Positions 6,311 to 13,073 are shown, counted from the stretch's first letter. The stretch is DNA of 13,842 nt from an uncultured Eubacteriales bacterium (GCA_900549705.1 URPI01000045.1:1-13842), one strand, 5' to 3'. Made by a program: numbers and translations. Notes: a model not told the origin generated them from the letters alone.

Positions 6311-8811
6311 CAAGCATTCAGATTCTTGCCCAGGGGGCGGCGGCCTGGGGCAAAACCGAGGGAATCGTCACTGCCGGCGCAGTGGGCATTCCCGTGACGC
6401 TGCAATGCAGCAGGGACTGGGACGGACTGCGGAAAATCATCAAATTCCGGTGTGGGGAGGTGGAGTACCAGTTTGAAGTGGTGGAGGGAACCGCCATCAC
6501 CGTGCCCTGGGACTGTCTGCTGGAAGGACGGCGGCTGGAAATTGCCCTGGATGGCTGGGACAGCGCCGGAACACTGCGCATTCCCACCAATTGGGTGTGC
6601 TGTGCGATGGTACAGCCCTCCGGCACGCAGGGGACGGAACCGCCTGCGCCGCCACAGCTCCTGACCCAGCAGCTGCTGGAATGGGCGGAAAGCACCCAGG
6701 AGCAGCTCGACCGTCTGCCCGACATCTCCGAAACGGAAAAGAAGCTGGAAGACCTGCGCCAAAATGTCGCAAGCCAAGCCGCCGGACTACAGGAAAAGGT
6801 GCAGCTTGCCAGTCAGGCCGCCCGAGAGGCATCGACCATTGCCGTGGCGAAGGCGGGGGGATGGGACTATGCAGACCTCCCCGTGACGGATGCCCCGAAA
6901 ACGGCAGCGTTTGCGGACGGCGGGGAAGCACCCATGAGCGGATTTCCCCAATACGCATTGCTGGGGGAGAACCTTTTTCCACTGGAAGTGGGCTTCAACC
7001 GCAGTTTCCCCTACAACGGCATTACCCTGCATGAAAACGGGCGGGTGATGCACATCGATGGCGCGGCCTCGGCGCGGGCAACCTTTGCGGTGAACAAGGA
7101 CAGCTCTCCCCGCCTGCCCCTGCCCGGGGCACTGCAACCCGGAAACACGGTCATCCTGCGGACGTTTCTGAAAGGGACAACGGTGAAAAACGGCATCTAT
7201 GTGACGCTGCTGTTTTATGACGGTGCGGGCAAGCAAATTTCGTTCAAGAACCTTTTTTGCGGCGAGAACGGCTCGGATGTTTCCACCCGGGTAACCGTCC
7301 CGGCCAATGCCGCTTCCTTCGGCATCTGGTGGAACGTGCAATCCCCCGGCGGGGAAACCCACAATGCCGACGTGTGCGCCGTGCTGTATGATGCCGCCGC
7401 TGCCATCCAGGCCGGAACCGAAGATGTGCCCCGGGATGCGGCGGCGGTGTCCTTCTTCCCCGTGCCGGTCAGCGGCTTTTCCTACCGGGTTTCCATCAAG
7501 GATTATATTGACCGGTATGGCGGAGGCGAAAACGCCCTGACGTTTGACGCGCTGGGCTATCTGACCCCGGAGATGTTCGGTGCAAAGGGGGATTATTCCA
7601 CGGACGATACCGCCGCCCTCAACGCCTGCCTCCAGGCGGCGGCAAAACGGAATCTGCCGGTGCGGGGCTTCAAGCGGTATAAGACCAGTGAACCGGTTAG
7701 CATTGCGGGGCGGAATATGGATGTAGACATCAACACCATCCGCTACAAGGGGACGGACACGGCGGTGACGGTGGAGGGCTGGTGGAACCGGGTGCGGATT
7801 GGGCGCATTTATTCTGACGGTATTGGCCTGACCATTCAATCAGCAAACGATTCCACGGTGTACAACCAGATTACCCTGAACGACGTTATCAGCAAGGAAG
7901 CCCACGGCATTGTGGTGGCCAACGGCGGCAACCCCATCTTTCAGAACCAAATTCAGTTTGCCCGGATTCTTGGCAGCAAAAAGGCGGGAACCCACGGCAT
8001 TACCTATGCCGGGGACGGTGGCTCCTGTGCGGAATGCACCTTTACCGGCGGGCAGATTTCCGGCTATGACTACGCCGTGAAGCTCCACTCCGGCAACCAC
8101 AAATTCTATAACATCCATGTGGAGAGCAATATGGAGGGCGGCTTCTGGATCATTGGCGGCGGATGCCTCATCTGCGGGGATCGGCACGCCGAGTCCAGCC
8201 GGGACGGGAAATACTGCTTTCTGAAAATGACCACGGACAATACCATGCACGCCGTGGATGTCAACGGGCAGTACACCTCGGCCTGCCGGATGCCGGTCAA
8301 CGAAATTGACCTGAGCGAGGTTTGCCTGACGGAGGGCAGCGAACCCATTGACAACGGGCATTACTTCACTCTGAACTGCCCCATTTCCCCCGGCATCTAT
8401 TATCAATCCAACGAGCACAAGACCCACTACCTTTCCGATGGGGCAAAGTTATGGGGCGGCAACATCATCCTGAATCCCACCTTCCAGGTGTATCGGAAGG
8501 TGACGGAAGCGGTGTTTGATAACCGGGTGAACGACCAGCACTTGCAGCCCCTGCCCACGACCTTTGAAATTGGCGCTGAAAACTGCCAGATTTATCTCCA
8601 TGCCAGCTACTGCTTCATGGGCTACGCCACGTTTGAGGTGATTCAGACGGAAAGCTATCAGGCAGACTTTTATGATTGGCGGGGAACCAAAATCTTTTCC
8701 GGGGCAGACCATGGCGCGGGCAGATTCCGATTGCATCATTTGATTACGGCGGAGGACGGCAAGGGGCGATATGACGGAACGGGAACCCAGTGGGTGATTA
8801 CGAAGGAGTAA
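6307..8811 (+). CDS. Tail spike with pectate-lyase-like beta-helix (834 aa)
   Basis: Domains in order: residues about 1-100, an upper-baseplate/adaptor-like domain (VTLQCSRDWDGLRKIIKFRC, then TVPWDCLLEGRRLEIAL, then RIPTNWVCCAMVQPS); about 115-180, a coiled coil; about 215-400, a jelly-roll or carbohydrate-module-like domain; about 420-445, TPEMFGAKGDYSTDDTAALN, the classic entry of a pectate-lyase-superfamily right-handed beta-helix; about 450-680, helix rungs with repeated hydrophobic/Gly/Asn strands; and a C-terminal beta domain. The likely role is binding and perhaps depolymerising host capsule or wall polysaccharide. Catalytic residues cannot be assigned by eye. The start is set by the ATGA overlap with the previous stop and an AAAGGAGAG site; an in-frame upstream extension lies wholly inside the previous gene. 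It is probably trimeric. Confidence 0.8.
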   Translation: MTSIQILAQGAAAWGKTEGIVTAGAVGIPVTLQCSRDWDGLRKIIKFRCGEVEYQFEVVEGTAITVPWDCLLEGRRLEIALDGWDSAGTLRIPTNWVCCAMVQPSGTQGTEPPAPPQLLTQQLLEWAESTQEQLDRLPDISETEKKLEDLRQNVASQAAGLQEKVQLASQAAREASTIAVAKAGGWDYADLPVTDAPKTAAFADGGEAPMSGFPQYALLGENLFPLEVGFNRSFPYNGITLHENGRVMHIDGAASARATFAVNKDSSPRLPLPGALQPGNTVILRTFLKGTTVKNGIYVTLLFYDGAGKQISFKNLFCGENGSDVSTRVTVPANAASFGIWWNVQSPGGETHNADVCAVLYDAAAAIQAGTEDVPRDAAAVSFFPVPVSGFSYRVSIKDYIDRYGGGENALTFDALGYLTPEMFGAKGDYSTDDTAALNACLQAAAKRNLPVRGFKRYKTSEPVSIAGRNMDVDINTIRYKGTDTAVTVEGWWNRVRIGRIYSDGIGLTIQSANDSTVYNQITLNDVISKEAHGIVVANGGNPIFQNQIQFARILGSKKAGTHGITYAGDGGSCAECTFTGGQISGYDYAVKLHSGNHKFYNIHVESNMEGGFWIIGGGCLICGDRHAESSRDGKYCFLKMTTDNTMHAVDVNGQYTSACRMPVNEIDLSEVCLTEGSEPIDNGHYFTLNCPISPGIYYQSNEHKTHYLSDGAKLWGGNIILNPTFQVYRKVTEAVFDNRVNDQHLQPLPTTFEIGAENCQIYLHASYCFMGYATFEVIQTESYQADFYDWRGTKIFSGADHGAGRFRLHHLITAEDGKGRYDGTGTQWVITKE

Positions 8812-8825
8812 GAAAGGAAAATAGA

Positions 8826-9383
8826 ATGACAGCAAAACAAGGGCAGCATTTGCTGCTGTATCTGGGCTATGCTCCTGGCGGAGCAGACGGCATCTGGGGA
8901 AAAAACAGTGCAGCGGCCTGCAAACAATTCCAGGCGGATTACGGTATCCCTCCCAGCGGCACGTTGGATGCGGACACCCAGAAAAAGCTCATCCAGGCCG
9001 TGGCGGGCACGGCGGAAAAGAAGAAAAGCGGGAGCTTTTGGGATGACATCCGCTACTTCAGGCGTACCGATCCCTATATTGCCTGTTCCTGCGGGCAGTG
9101 CGGCGGCTTTCCAGCGGAACCAGCGGAAAAGCTGATGCGTCTGGCAGATTCCGTTCGGACGGCGGCGGGCAGACCCATGGTGCCCACGTCAACCGTGCGC
9201 TGTGCTGCCCATAACAAGGCGGTGGGCGGGGTGTATAATTCCCGGCATCTGCTGGGGCAGGCCATGGATTTTTATATTCCCGGTATGACGGCAGCGCAGA
9301 TTCTGGCGCTGGTGCGGCAGCAGCCGGAGGCGGCATACTGCTACGCCATTGACAGCCGCCATGTGCATATGGATGTGGTGTAA
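8826..9383 (+). CDS. Endolysin: peptidoglycan-binding domain plus M15 peptidase (185 aa)
   Basis: A two-domain lysis enzyme. Residues about 4-58 are a PG_binding_1 domain (GADGIWGKNSAAACKQFQAD, then GIPPSGTLDADTQKKLI). Residues about 78-185 are a zinc peptidase of the M15_3 type (D,D/L,D-peptidase-like): S139-R-H141-L-L-G144-Q-A146-M-D148 and H179-V-H181 give the expected zinc ligands H141, D148 and H181. A C87-S-C89-G-Q-C92 cluster precedes the catalytic core, as in relatives with an F.C.CG.C motif. It would cleave stem peptides at the end of the lytic cycle. The ATG at 8826 follows AAAGGAAA at good spacing and is 14 nt past the tail spike stop. There is no signal peptide, so release needs the downstream holin. 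Confidence 0.85.
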   Translation: MTAKQGQHLLLYLGYAPGGADGIWGKNSAAACKQFQADYGIPPSGTLDADTQKKLIQAVAGTAEKKKSGSFWDDIRYFRRTDPYIACSCGQCGGFPAEPAEKLMRLADSVRTAAGRPMVPTSTVRCAAHNKAVGGVYNSRHLLGQAMDFYIPGMTAAQILALVRQQPEAAYCYAIDSRHVHMDVV

Positions 9384-9395
9384 GGAGGGAGCAAG

Positions 9396-9617
9396 ATGGA
9401 ATCAATCATTGCCGCCGTCATCAGCGGCGCCATCACCCTGCTGGGGGTGATGGTTGCCAACGGCAGAAATCAGGCTGTTACCGAGACAAAGCTGGACGAG
9501 CTGACCCGGGAAGTGCGGGAGCACAACGGATTTGCAAAAAGAATGCCCGTGGTTGAGGAACAAATCAAGGTCATCAATCACAGGCTGTTGAATTTGGAAA
9601 GGAAGGAATGTAAATGA
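9396..9617 (+). CDS. Small membrane-anchored coiled-coil phage protein, holin-associated (73 aa)
   Basis: One N-terminal transmembrane helix (about residues 4-21, IIAAVISGAITLLGVMVANG) followed by a charged coiled coil (ETKLDELTREVREHN, then PVVEEQIKVINHRLLNLERK). This layout is common between endolysin and holin genes in Firmicutes prophages and resembles XhlA-type lysis accessory proteins, although XhlA usually has its membrane helix at the C-terminus. It may regulate or assist the holin, or itself form lesions. A strong AAGGAGGG site starts at the preceding stop codon. The stop overlaps the next ATG (ATGA), indicating coupling to the holin. Lysis role inferred mainly from context. Confidence 0.65.
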   Translation: MESIIAAVISGAITLLGVMVANGRNQAVTETKLDELTREVREHNGFAKRMPVVEEQIKVINHRLLNLERKECK

Positions 9618-9865
9618 TTAACTGGAAGGTAAGACTCAGAAATAAGGCATTTTGGCTGGCCTTTATCCCGGCTGCCCTGCTGCTGGCACAGACTGTAGCC
9701 GCCCTGTTTGGCTTTGCGCTGAACCTGGGGGACATCGGTGACAAGCTGCTGGCAGTGGTGAATGCGATGTTTGCTCTGTTGAGCATTCTGGGCGTAGTGG
9801 TTGACCCCACCACCCAGGGCGTGGGAGACAGCCAGCGTGCCTTGGGCTATGTGGAGCCCCATTAA
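9614..9865 (+). CDS. Phage holin, phi-LC3 type (83 aa)
   Basis: A small two-helix membrane protein matching the phi-LC3 holin family pattern: INWKVRLRNKAFW at the N-terminus, a first hydrophobic helix (about 13-35), a short loop (LNLGDIGDK), a second helix (about 44-63) and the family signature D64-P-T-T-Q-G-V-G-D72-S followed by ALGY. The length is typical of the family (about 75-90 aa). It would permeabilise the cell membrane on schedule so that the upstream endolysin reaches the wall. It is the last recognisable phage gene; no further phage gene or attachment site is evident after it. The order endolysin, coiled-coil protein, holin is the reverse of the commoner holin-first order. Confidence 0.88.
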   Translation: MINWKVRLRNKAFWLAFIPAALLLAQTVAALFGFALNLGDIGDKLLAVVNAMFALLSILGVVVDPTTQGVGDSQRALGYVEPH

Positions 9866-9919
9866 GGGATAAGGGAAGCGGGGGTGTGCCCATGGCGATG
9901 TACATCCCTGGAAGGGAAG

Positions 9920-9934
9920 CCGGGGTATCCCCGG
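9920..9934. other. Short GC hairpin after the lysis genes
   Basis: CCGGGG (9920-9925), loop TAT, CCCCGG (9929-9934), followed by GAAAAT. It is a stable 6-bp stem but has no U-tract on the plus strand, so it is at best a weak terminator for the lysis operon. It lies 8 bp before the -35 of the next gene. Confidence 0.3.
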
Positions 9935-9942
9935 GAAAATGC

Positions 9943-9971
9943 TTGCAAAAGCGGCGGAAATGGGATATGAT
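9943..9971 (+). promoter_or_regulatory. Sigma-70-type promoter for the HAD gene
   Basis: TTGCAA (9943-9948), a 17-bp spacer, then TATGAT (9966-9971). The expected transcription start, near 9978, falls after the upstream in-frame ATGs at 9967 and 9970 and before the AGGAG at 9987-9991. This decides the start codon of the gene in favour of the TTG at 10000. Confidence 0.7.
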
Positions 9972-9999
9972 GAGAAAAAACAGAAAAGGAGTGGGTTCA

Positions 10000-10674
10000 T
10001 TGGCATATCAAATTCTGCATCCCCGGGACACAAAAATTGAAGGTGTCCTGTTCGACATGGACGGCGTGATTCTGGACTCTGAAAAGCTCTATGCCAAGTT
10101 CTGGGCAGCGGGCTGTGCCTTTTACGGCTACAATATGAACTATCAGCAGGCATTGGGAATGCGCAGCCTCAGCGCAGAGGCGGGGCAGGCCTATCTCAGC
10201 AGCCTTTTCGGCTCGGACATTGTCTACAGCCAGGTTCGTGCCAAGCGCATTGAACTGATGGATGCCTACATCGAGGAAAACGGAATCGAGGCAAAGCCGG
10301 GGGTTTATGCACTGCTGGATGTGTTGGAAGAAAAGAAGATTCCCTTCGCCATCACCACTGCCTCTCCTGCCGACCGGATTGAGGACCATCTGACCCGGCT
10401 GAACCTGTACCACCGCTTCCCCATTATCTGCTCCGCCCACGCGGTTGCTCATGGCAAGCCGGAGCCGGACATCTATCTGTACGGTGCCCAGTCCATTGGC
10501 GTTGCACCTCAGAACTGCCTGGCATTGGAGGACAGCTATACCGGGCTGCTTTCCGCCTATCGCGCCGGGTGTATGGCATCGATTGTGCCGGACTTAGACC
10601 AGCCGGATCAAAAGATTCTGGAAATTGCATATGCAAGGTTCGATTCGCTGAAGGATGTTATCGACCTCCTGTAG
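10000..10674 (+). CDS. HAD-superfamily hydrolase, beta-phosphoglucomutase-like (224 aa)
   Basis: A cytoplasmic phosphatase or sugar-phosphate mutase of the HAD-IA group. Motif I is F-D19-M-D21-GVILDSE (nucleophile and general acid/base), motif II is the AITTAS segment (Thr119/Thr120), motif III is K153 in HGKPEPD and motif IV is ALEDSYTG (E177/D178). A helical cap lies between residues about 25 and 95. The substrate cannot be read from the sequence. The start is a TTG at 10000, with AGGAG at 9987-9991 and 8-nt spacing; longer in-frame ATG starts lie upstream of or at the predicted transcription start. It has its own promoter, follows the prophage lysis genes, and converges with the ABC operon. 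It may be the first host gene after the prophage or a prophage-carried cargo gene. Confidence 0.85.
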   Translation: MAYQILHPRDTKIEGVLFDMDGVILDSEKLYAKFWAAGCAFYGYNMNYQQALGMRSLSAEAGQAYLSSLFGSDIVYSQVRAKRIELMDAYIEENGIEAKPGVYALLDVLEEKKIPFAITTASPADRIEDHLTRLNLYHRFPIICSAHAVAHGKPEPDIYLYGAQSIGVAPQNCLALEDSYTGLLSAYRAGCMASIVPDLDQPDQKILEIAYARFDSLKDVIDLL

Positions 10675-10693
10675 GAGGAAAGAGGGAATAAGG

Positions 10694-10724
10694 GAGAGAC
10701 GCCTTACAATGTAATGCGTTTCTC
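10694..10724. terminator. Possible hairpin terminator at the convergent junction
   Basis: GAGAGACGC (10694-10702) pairs with GCGTTTCTC (10716-10724) through one G-U wobble when read on the plus strand, enclosing TTACAATGTAA. It lies 20 bp past the HAD stop and covers the last codons and stop of the opposing ATPase gene. No U-tract follows on the plus strand; on the minus strand the wobble becomes a C-A mismatch and only a loosely T-rich tract follows. Its position between convergent genes supports a termination or mRNA-end role. Confidence 0.35.
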
Positions 10725-11273
10725 TATGCCCAACAGGGGCAAATCGTCCAGGTTATGGGTGACTGCCAGCAGGGTACGCCCTTGGCGGTAATCCCGGATG
10801 GCGGCGGCGCAGCGCTGACGGCTGCCCTCATCCAGTCCGTTAAAGGGTTCATCCAGAATCAGCAGCTCCCCCGGTGCCAGCAGCGCCCGAGCCAGCGAAA
10901 CCCGCTGCGCCTGTCCGCCGGAAAGAAGGCGGACAGGCTTTTTTTGGCTCTCGTCCTCTAATCCCAGCCGGGACAGGAGGGCAGCAGCCGCCTCCCGGCT
11001 GCATCCTGCTACCATGGTCACATTGGATACCGCCGAAAGGCCGGGAATCAGCCGATCCTCCTGAAACACGGCGGCGCACCGATGGGGAACGCCGGTAATC
11101 TCCCCCCGGTCCGGCTGCTCCAAGCCCAGCAGCAGCCGCAGCAGGGTGGTTTTTCCCGCCCCGGAGGGAGCCAGCAGGGCGCAGCAGCTGCCCCGGGGAA
11201 TGGAGCAGGAAAAATCCTCCAACACCGGGGATCCATCGTAGCTTTTCCAAAGATGATTTACAGCAATGTCCAT
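10704..11273 (-). CDS. ABC transporter ATP-binding protein, NitT/TauT/SsuB-like (189 aa)
   Basis: The energy-coupling ATPase of the importer. Walker A is A35-PSGAGKTT43 (the first glycine of GxxGxGK is alanine here), the Q-loop is Q71 in VFQEDRL, the signature is L117-SGGQ121 followed by AQRVSLARAL, Walker B is LLILD141-E142-P, the D-loop is NGLDE and the H-loop is H173 in VTHN. All catalytic elements are present. At 189 aa it is clearly shorter than the usual 240-260 aa and stops right after the H-loop and last strand, lacking the C-terminal helical extension. The ATG overlaps the permease stop by one base (TAATG), with GAGGGG just upstream, so it is the third gene of the operon. Confidence 0.88.
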   Translation of the reverse strand: MDIAVNHLWKSYDGSPVLEDFSCSIPRGSCCALLAPSGAGKTTLLRLLLGLEQPDRGEITGVPHRCAAVFQEDRLIPGLSAVSNVTMVAGCSREAAAALLSRLGLEDESQKKPVRLLSGGQAQRVSLARALLAPGELLILDEPFNGLDEGSRQRCAAAIRDYRQGRTLLAVTHNLDDLPLLGIEKRITL

Positions 11274-12034
11274 TATTTCCCCTCAATCCACCGGAAAACC
11301 CAATCAATCAGCCGGAGAAAGCACCATTCAAAGGCGACGCTTGCCATCACAATGGCAGCCGTCCAGGCAAACAGGCTATCCAGCTCCAAATACACCTTGG
11401 CATCATACAGCATTCCGCCCATGCTCCCGCCGGATACGCCAATCACCTCCGCTGCAACCCCCGCCTTCCAGCACAGCCCCAGCGCCGCCCGACAGGCGGA
11501 CAGACAATAGGGGCGCAGCGCCGGGACGTAAATGCACCGGATGCGATTCCACAGGGACATATGAAACACCTGTGCCATTTCCTCCAATTTTCCGTCGGCA
11601 CTTCGCAGCCCCTCCAAGAAATTGGTATACAGCACCGGCAGCACCATCAAAAAGGAAATAAACGTCCCCAGCCGCCGCCCGGACAGCCACAGCAGGGCAA
11701 TCACAATAAAGGATGCCACCGGAACGGTTTTCACCGCCGTCATATAAGGTGCCAGCAATATTTCTGCCAGCGGCAGACGGGCTGCCAGCACCGCCAGCAC
11801 CAATGCCAGCCCGAAGCCCATCAAAAAGCCCCGGGTAATGCCGGAAAGGCTGACCCAAAGGGCGTGCCATGATTCCCGCTCCCCCGCCAGGGACAGCAGC
11901 TTCCCGGCGGCCTCCACCGGCCCCACCAGCAGCAGGGGATTGTGCAGCACCATGGCTGCGCCCTGCCAGACCGCCAGCGCCAGCAGCACAGAGAGGAGCT
12001 TTTCAGCCCCTCTCCTTTTGTTATTCTGCGCCAT
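11273..12034 (-). CDS. ABC transporter permease, NitT/TauT/SsuC-like (253 aa)
   Basis: An integral membrane subunit of the BPD_transp_1 family. About six hydrophobic segments are visible, including LLSVLLALAVWQGAAMVL, ITRGFLMGFGLALVLAVLAA, PVASFIVIALLWLSG, LGTFISFLMVLPVLY and AWTAAIVMASVAFEW. The ATPase-docking EAA-type loop is EEMAQVFHMSLWNRIRCIYV, followed by PALRPY. Length matches the family (about 250-270). I place the start at the ATG at 12034 (MAQNNKRRG), overlapping the end of the binding-protein gene by 14 nt; a longer reading from 12088 adds 18 residues coded inside that gene and lacks support. The strong AAAAGGAGAG lies inside the coding region and has no properly spaced in-frame start after it. 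Substrate unknown. Confidence 0.85.
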   Translation of the reverse strand: MAQNNKRRGAEKLLSVLLALAVWQGAAMVLHNPLLLVGPVEAAGKLLSLAGERESWHALWVSLSGITRGFLMGFGLALVLAVLAARLPLAEILLAPYMTAVKTVPVASFIVIALLWLSGRRLGTFISFLMVLPVLYTNFLEGLRSADGKLEEMAQVFHMSLWNRIRCIYVPALRPYCLSACRAALGLCWKAGVAAEVIGVSGGSMGGMLYDAKVYLELDSLFAWTAAIVMASVAFEWCFLRLIDWVFRWIEGK

Positions 12035-12971
12035 AATAGAAATCGTCCCCGGGCAGGCTGCCGCCCACGGCTTTGGGGTTCTGGTCATAAATGACTTCCA
12101 GGCAGCCGCTCAGCGCCTGCTTCATCTCATCTCCGGTGATGCACACCAGATTGCAGCCGGGGATGGCTTTCTTGGCAACCCCCGCCTTGATGATGCCCAG
12201 CTGTTCGCACAGCTCCGCTGCCTCCTGGGGCTGCTCATTGACCCACTGAACGGACTGGGACAGCGCCTCCAAAAATGCCTGCACCTGCTCCGGGTGCTCC
12301 TGCACAAAGGCGGTTCGGGCCATCACCACAGCGGTGGTGCAGCGGGAACCGCTTTCCAGCTTCTCCCATTCCTCCGACACCGACAGGGCAATGCGGAAGT
12401 TCTCGCCCAGCTGATTTGCAGCGGCAGTGACATAGGGCTGGGGCAGCATGGCAAGTCCCTCGCCCTTGGCGTTCAGCAGCGCCACCACCTCGCTGGGCTC
12501 GCTTTTCCACTGAATCGCAACGTCCTTGTCCGGGTCAAGCCCATTCTGGGTCAGGATGTAGCGCAGGAAATATTCCGGTGTGGCACCCTTGCCGGTGGCA
12601 AGCAGGGTCTTCCCCTTTAAGTCCGCCACGGTCTGCACCGTCTCGCCGCCCAGCTCCCCGATGTACAGGACACCCAGCACATTCACCGCCAGCACCGTCA
12701 CCTGCCCGTTGGTTTTTTGGTACAACGTGGCTGCCAGATTGGCGGGGACGGCGGCGATGTCCACCTCGCCCTGCAAAATCCGGGGCATCAGCTCGTCTGC
12801 TGCGCCCACGATGGTGGGGGTATATTCCGGCTGGTTCAGCAGCTGCGCCATGCCCATGGCGGTGGGGCCGGTCAGCGCCCCCACCCGAACGGCGGTCGTC
12901 TCGCAAAAACCGGGAACTGCCAGCATCGCAACCAATGCCAACAATACCAGGGCAGAAATTGCTCTTTTCAT
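12021..12971 (-). CDS. ABC transporter substrate-binding protein, NMT1/THI5-like (316 aa)
   Basis: Extracellular solute-binding subunit, first gene of the importer operon. Residues 1-22 form a signal peptide (MKRAISALVLLALVAMLAVP). The mature part has the two-lobed pattern of NitT/TauT-type binding proteins: VRVGALTGPTAMGMAQLL, then LMPRILQGEVDIAAVPANLA, then VLAVNVLGVLYIGE, then LKGKTLLATGKGATPEYFL, and a C-terminal GGSLPGDDFYYG. The only cysteine near the cleavage region is C23 in VPGFC, which does not fit the lipobox consensus, so lipid anchoring is doubtful. The ligand cannot be told; relatives bind nitrate, sulfonates, thiamine precursors and others. GGAGG lies 7 nt before the ATG. Confidence 0.85.
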   Translation of the reverse strand: MKRAISALVLLALVAMLAVPGFCETTAVRVGALTGPTAMGMAQLLNQPEYTPTIVGAADELMPRILQGEVDIAAVPANLAATLYQKTNGQVTVLAVNVLGVLYIGELGGETVQTVADLKGKTLLATGKGATPEYFLRYILTQNGLDPDKDVAIQWKSEPSEVVALLNAKGEGLAMLPQPYVTAAANQLGENFRIALSVSEEWEKLESGSRCTTAVVMARTAFVQEHPEQVQAFLEALSQSVQWVNEQPQEAAELCEQLGIIKAGVAKKAIPGCNLVCITGDEMKQALSGCLEVIYDQNPKAVGGSLPGDDFYYGAE

Positions 12972-12987
12972 ACAAAATCCTCCATTC

Positions 12988-13002
12988 TCCGGCAGCGCCG
13001 GA
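12988..13002. other. Hairpin in the importer 5' leader
   Basis: TCCGGC (12988-12993), loop AGC, GCCGGA (12997-13002): a perfect 6-bp stem. It lies in the predicted leader of the binding-protein mRNA, just upstream of its ribosome binding site, and directly abuts the -35 of the divergent regulator promoter. It could be a second operator or an mRNA-stability element. Confidence 0.35.
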
Positions 13003-13031
13003 TTGACTTCATGGGTGGATTATACTATACT
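13003..13031 (+). promoter_or_regulatory. Sigma-70-type promoter for the Crp/Fnr regulator
   Basis: TTGACT (13003-13008), a 17-bp spacer, then TATACT (13026-13031): near consensus at both hexamers. The transcription start should be near 13038, giving a leader of about 36 nt that carries the palindrome at 13047-13060 and the GGGAGG at 13063-13068. Confidence 0.75.
13019..13024 (-). promoter_or_regulatory. -10 element for the ABC importer operon
   Basis: On the minus strand the sequence reads a perfect TATAAT at 13024-13019, overlapping the -10 of the opposing promoter. The hexamer 17 bp upstream (CGGAAT) is a poor -35. A good -10 without a -35 is typical of activator-dependent promoters. The predicted start is near 13012, about 40 bp before the binding-protein ATG. 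Confidence 0.5.
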
Positions 13032-13046
13032 GGAAGCAGAAATTCC

Positions 13047-13060
13047 GTTGCCCTGGCAAC
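13047..13060. promoter_or_regulatory. Palindromic operator candidate GTTGCC-CT-GGCAAC
   Basis: A perfect 6+2+6 palindrome. Its axis (13053.5) is at -41.5 from the predicted importer transcription start near 13012, the standard position for class II activation by Crp/Fnr proteins. Relative to the regulator's own promoter it lies at about +10 to +23, where binding could repress. The half-site layout (TTGCC...GGCAA) is comparable in size to Fnr-type sites (TTGAT-N4-ATCAA). Assignment to the adjacent regulator is inference. Confidence 0.5.
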
Positions 13061-13073
13061 ACGGGAGGCACAC

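Noticed and set aside
9886..9999. ATG starts upstream for the HAD protein
   Set aside because: The -10 element spans 9966-9971, so these codons lie before or at the predicted transcription start, and the HAD fold begins after the TTG at 10000.
10665..10678. CCTCCT-GT-AGGAGG palindrome at the HAD stop codon as terminator
   Set aside because: The loop would be only 2-4 nt and no U-tract follows.
12035..12088. 18-residue extension of the permease
   Set aside because: It lies wholly within the binding-protein gene, with no ribosome binding site; the start at 12034 gives normal family length.
12717..13073. N-terminal extension of the Crp/Fnr protein
   Set aside because: It is antisense to the binding-protein gene and crosses the promoter; the ATG at 13074 has a proper ribosome binding site and matches family length.
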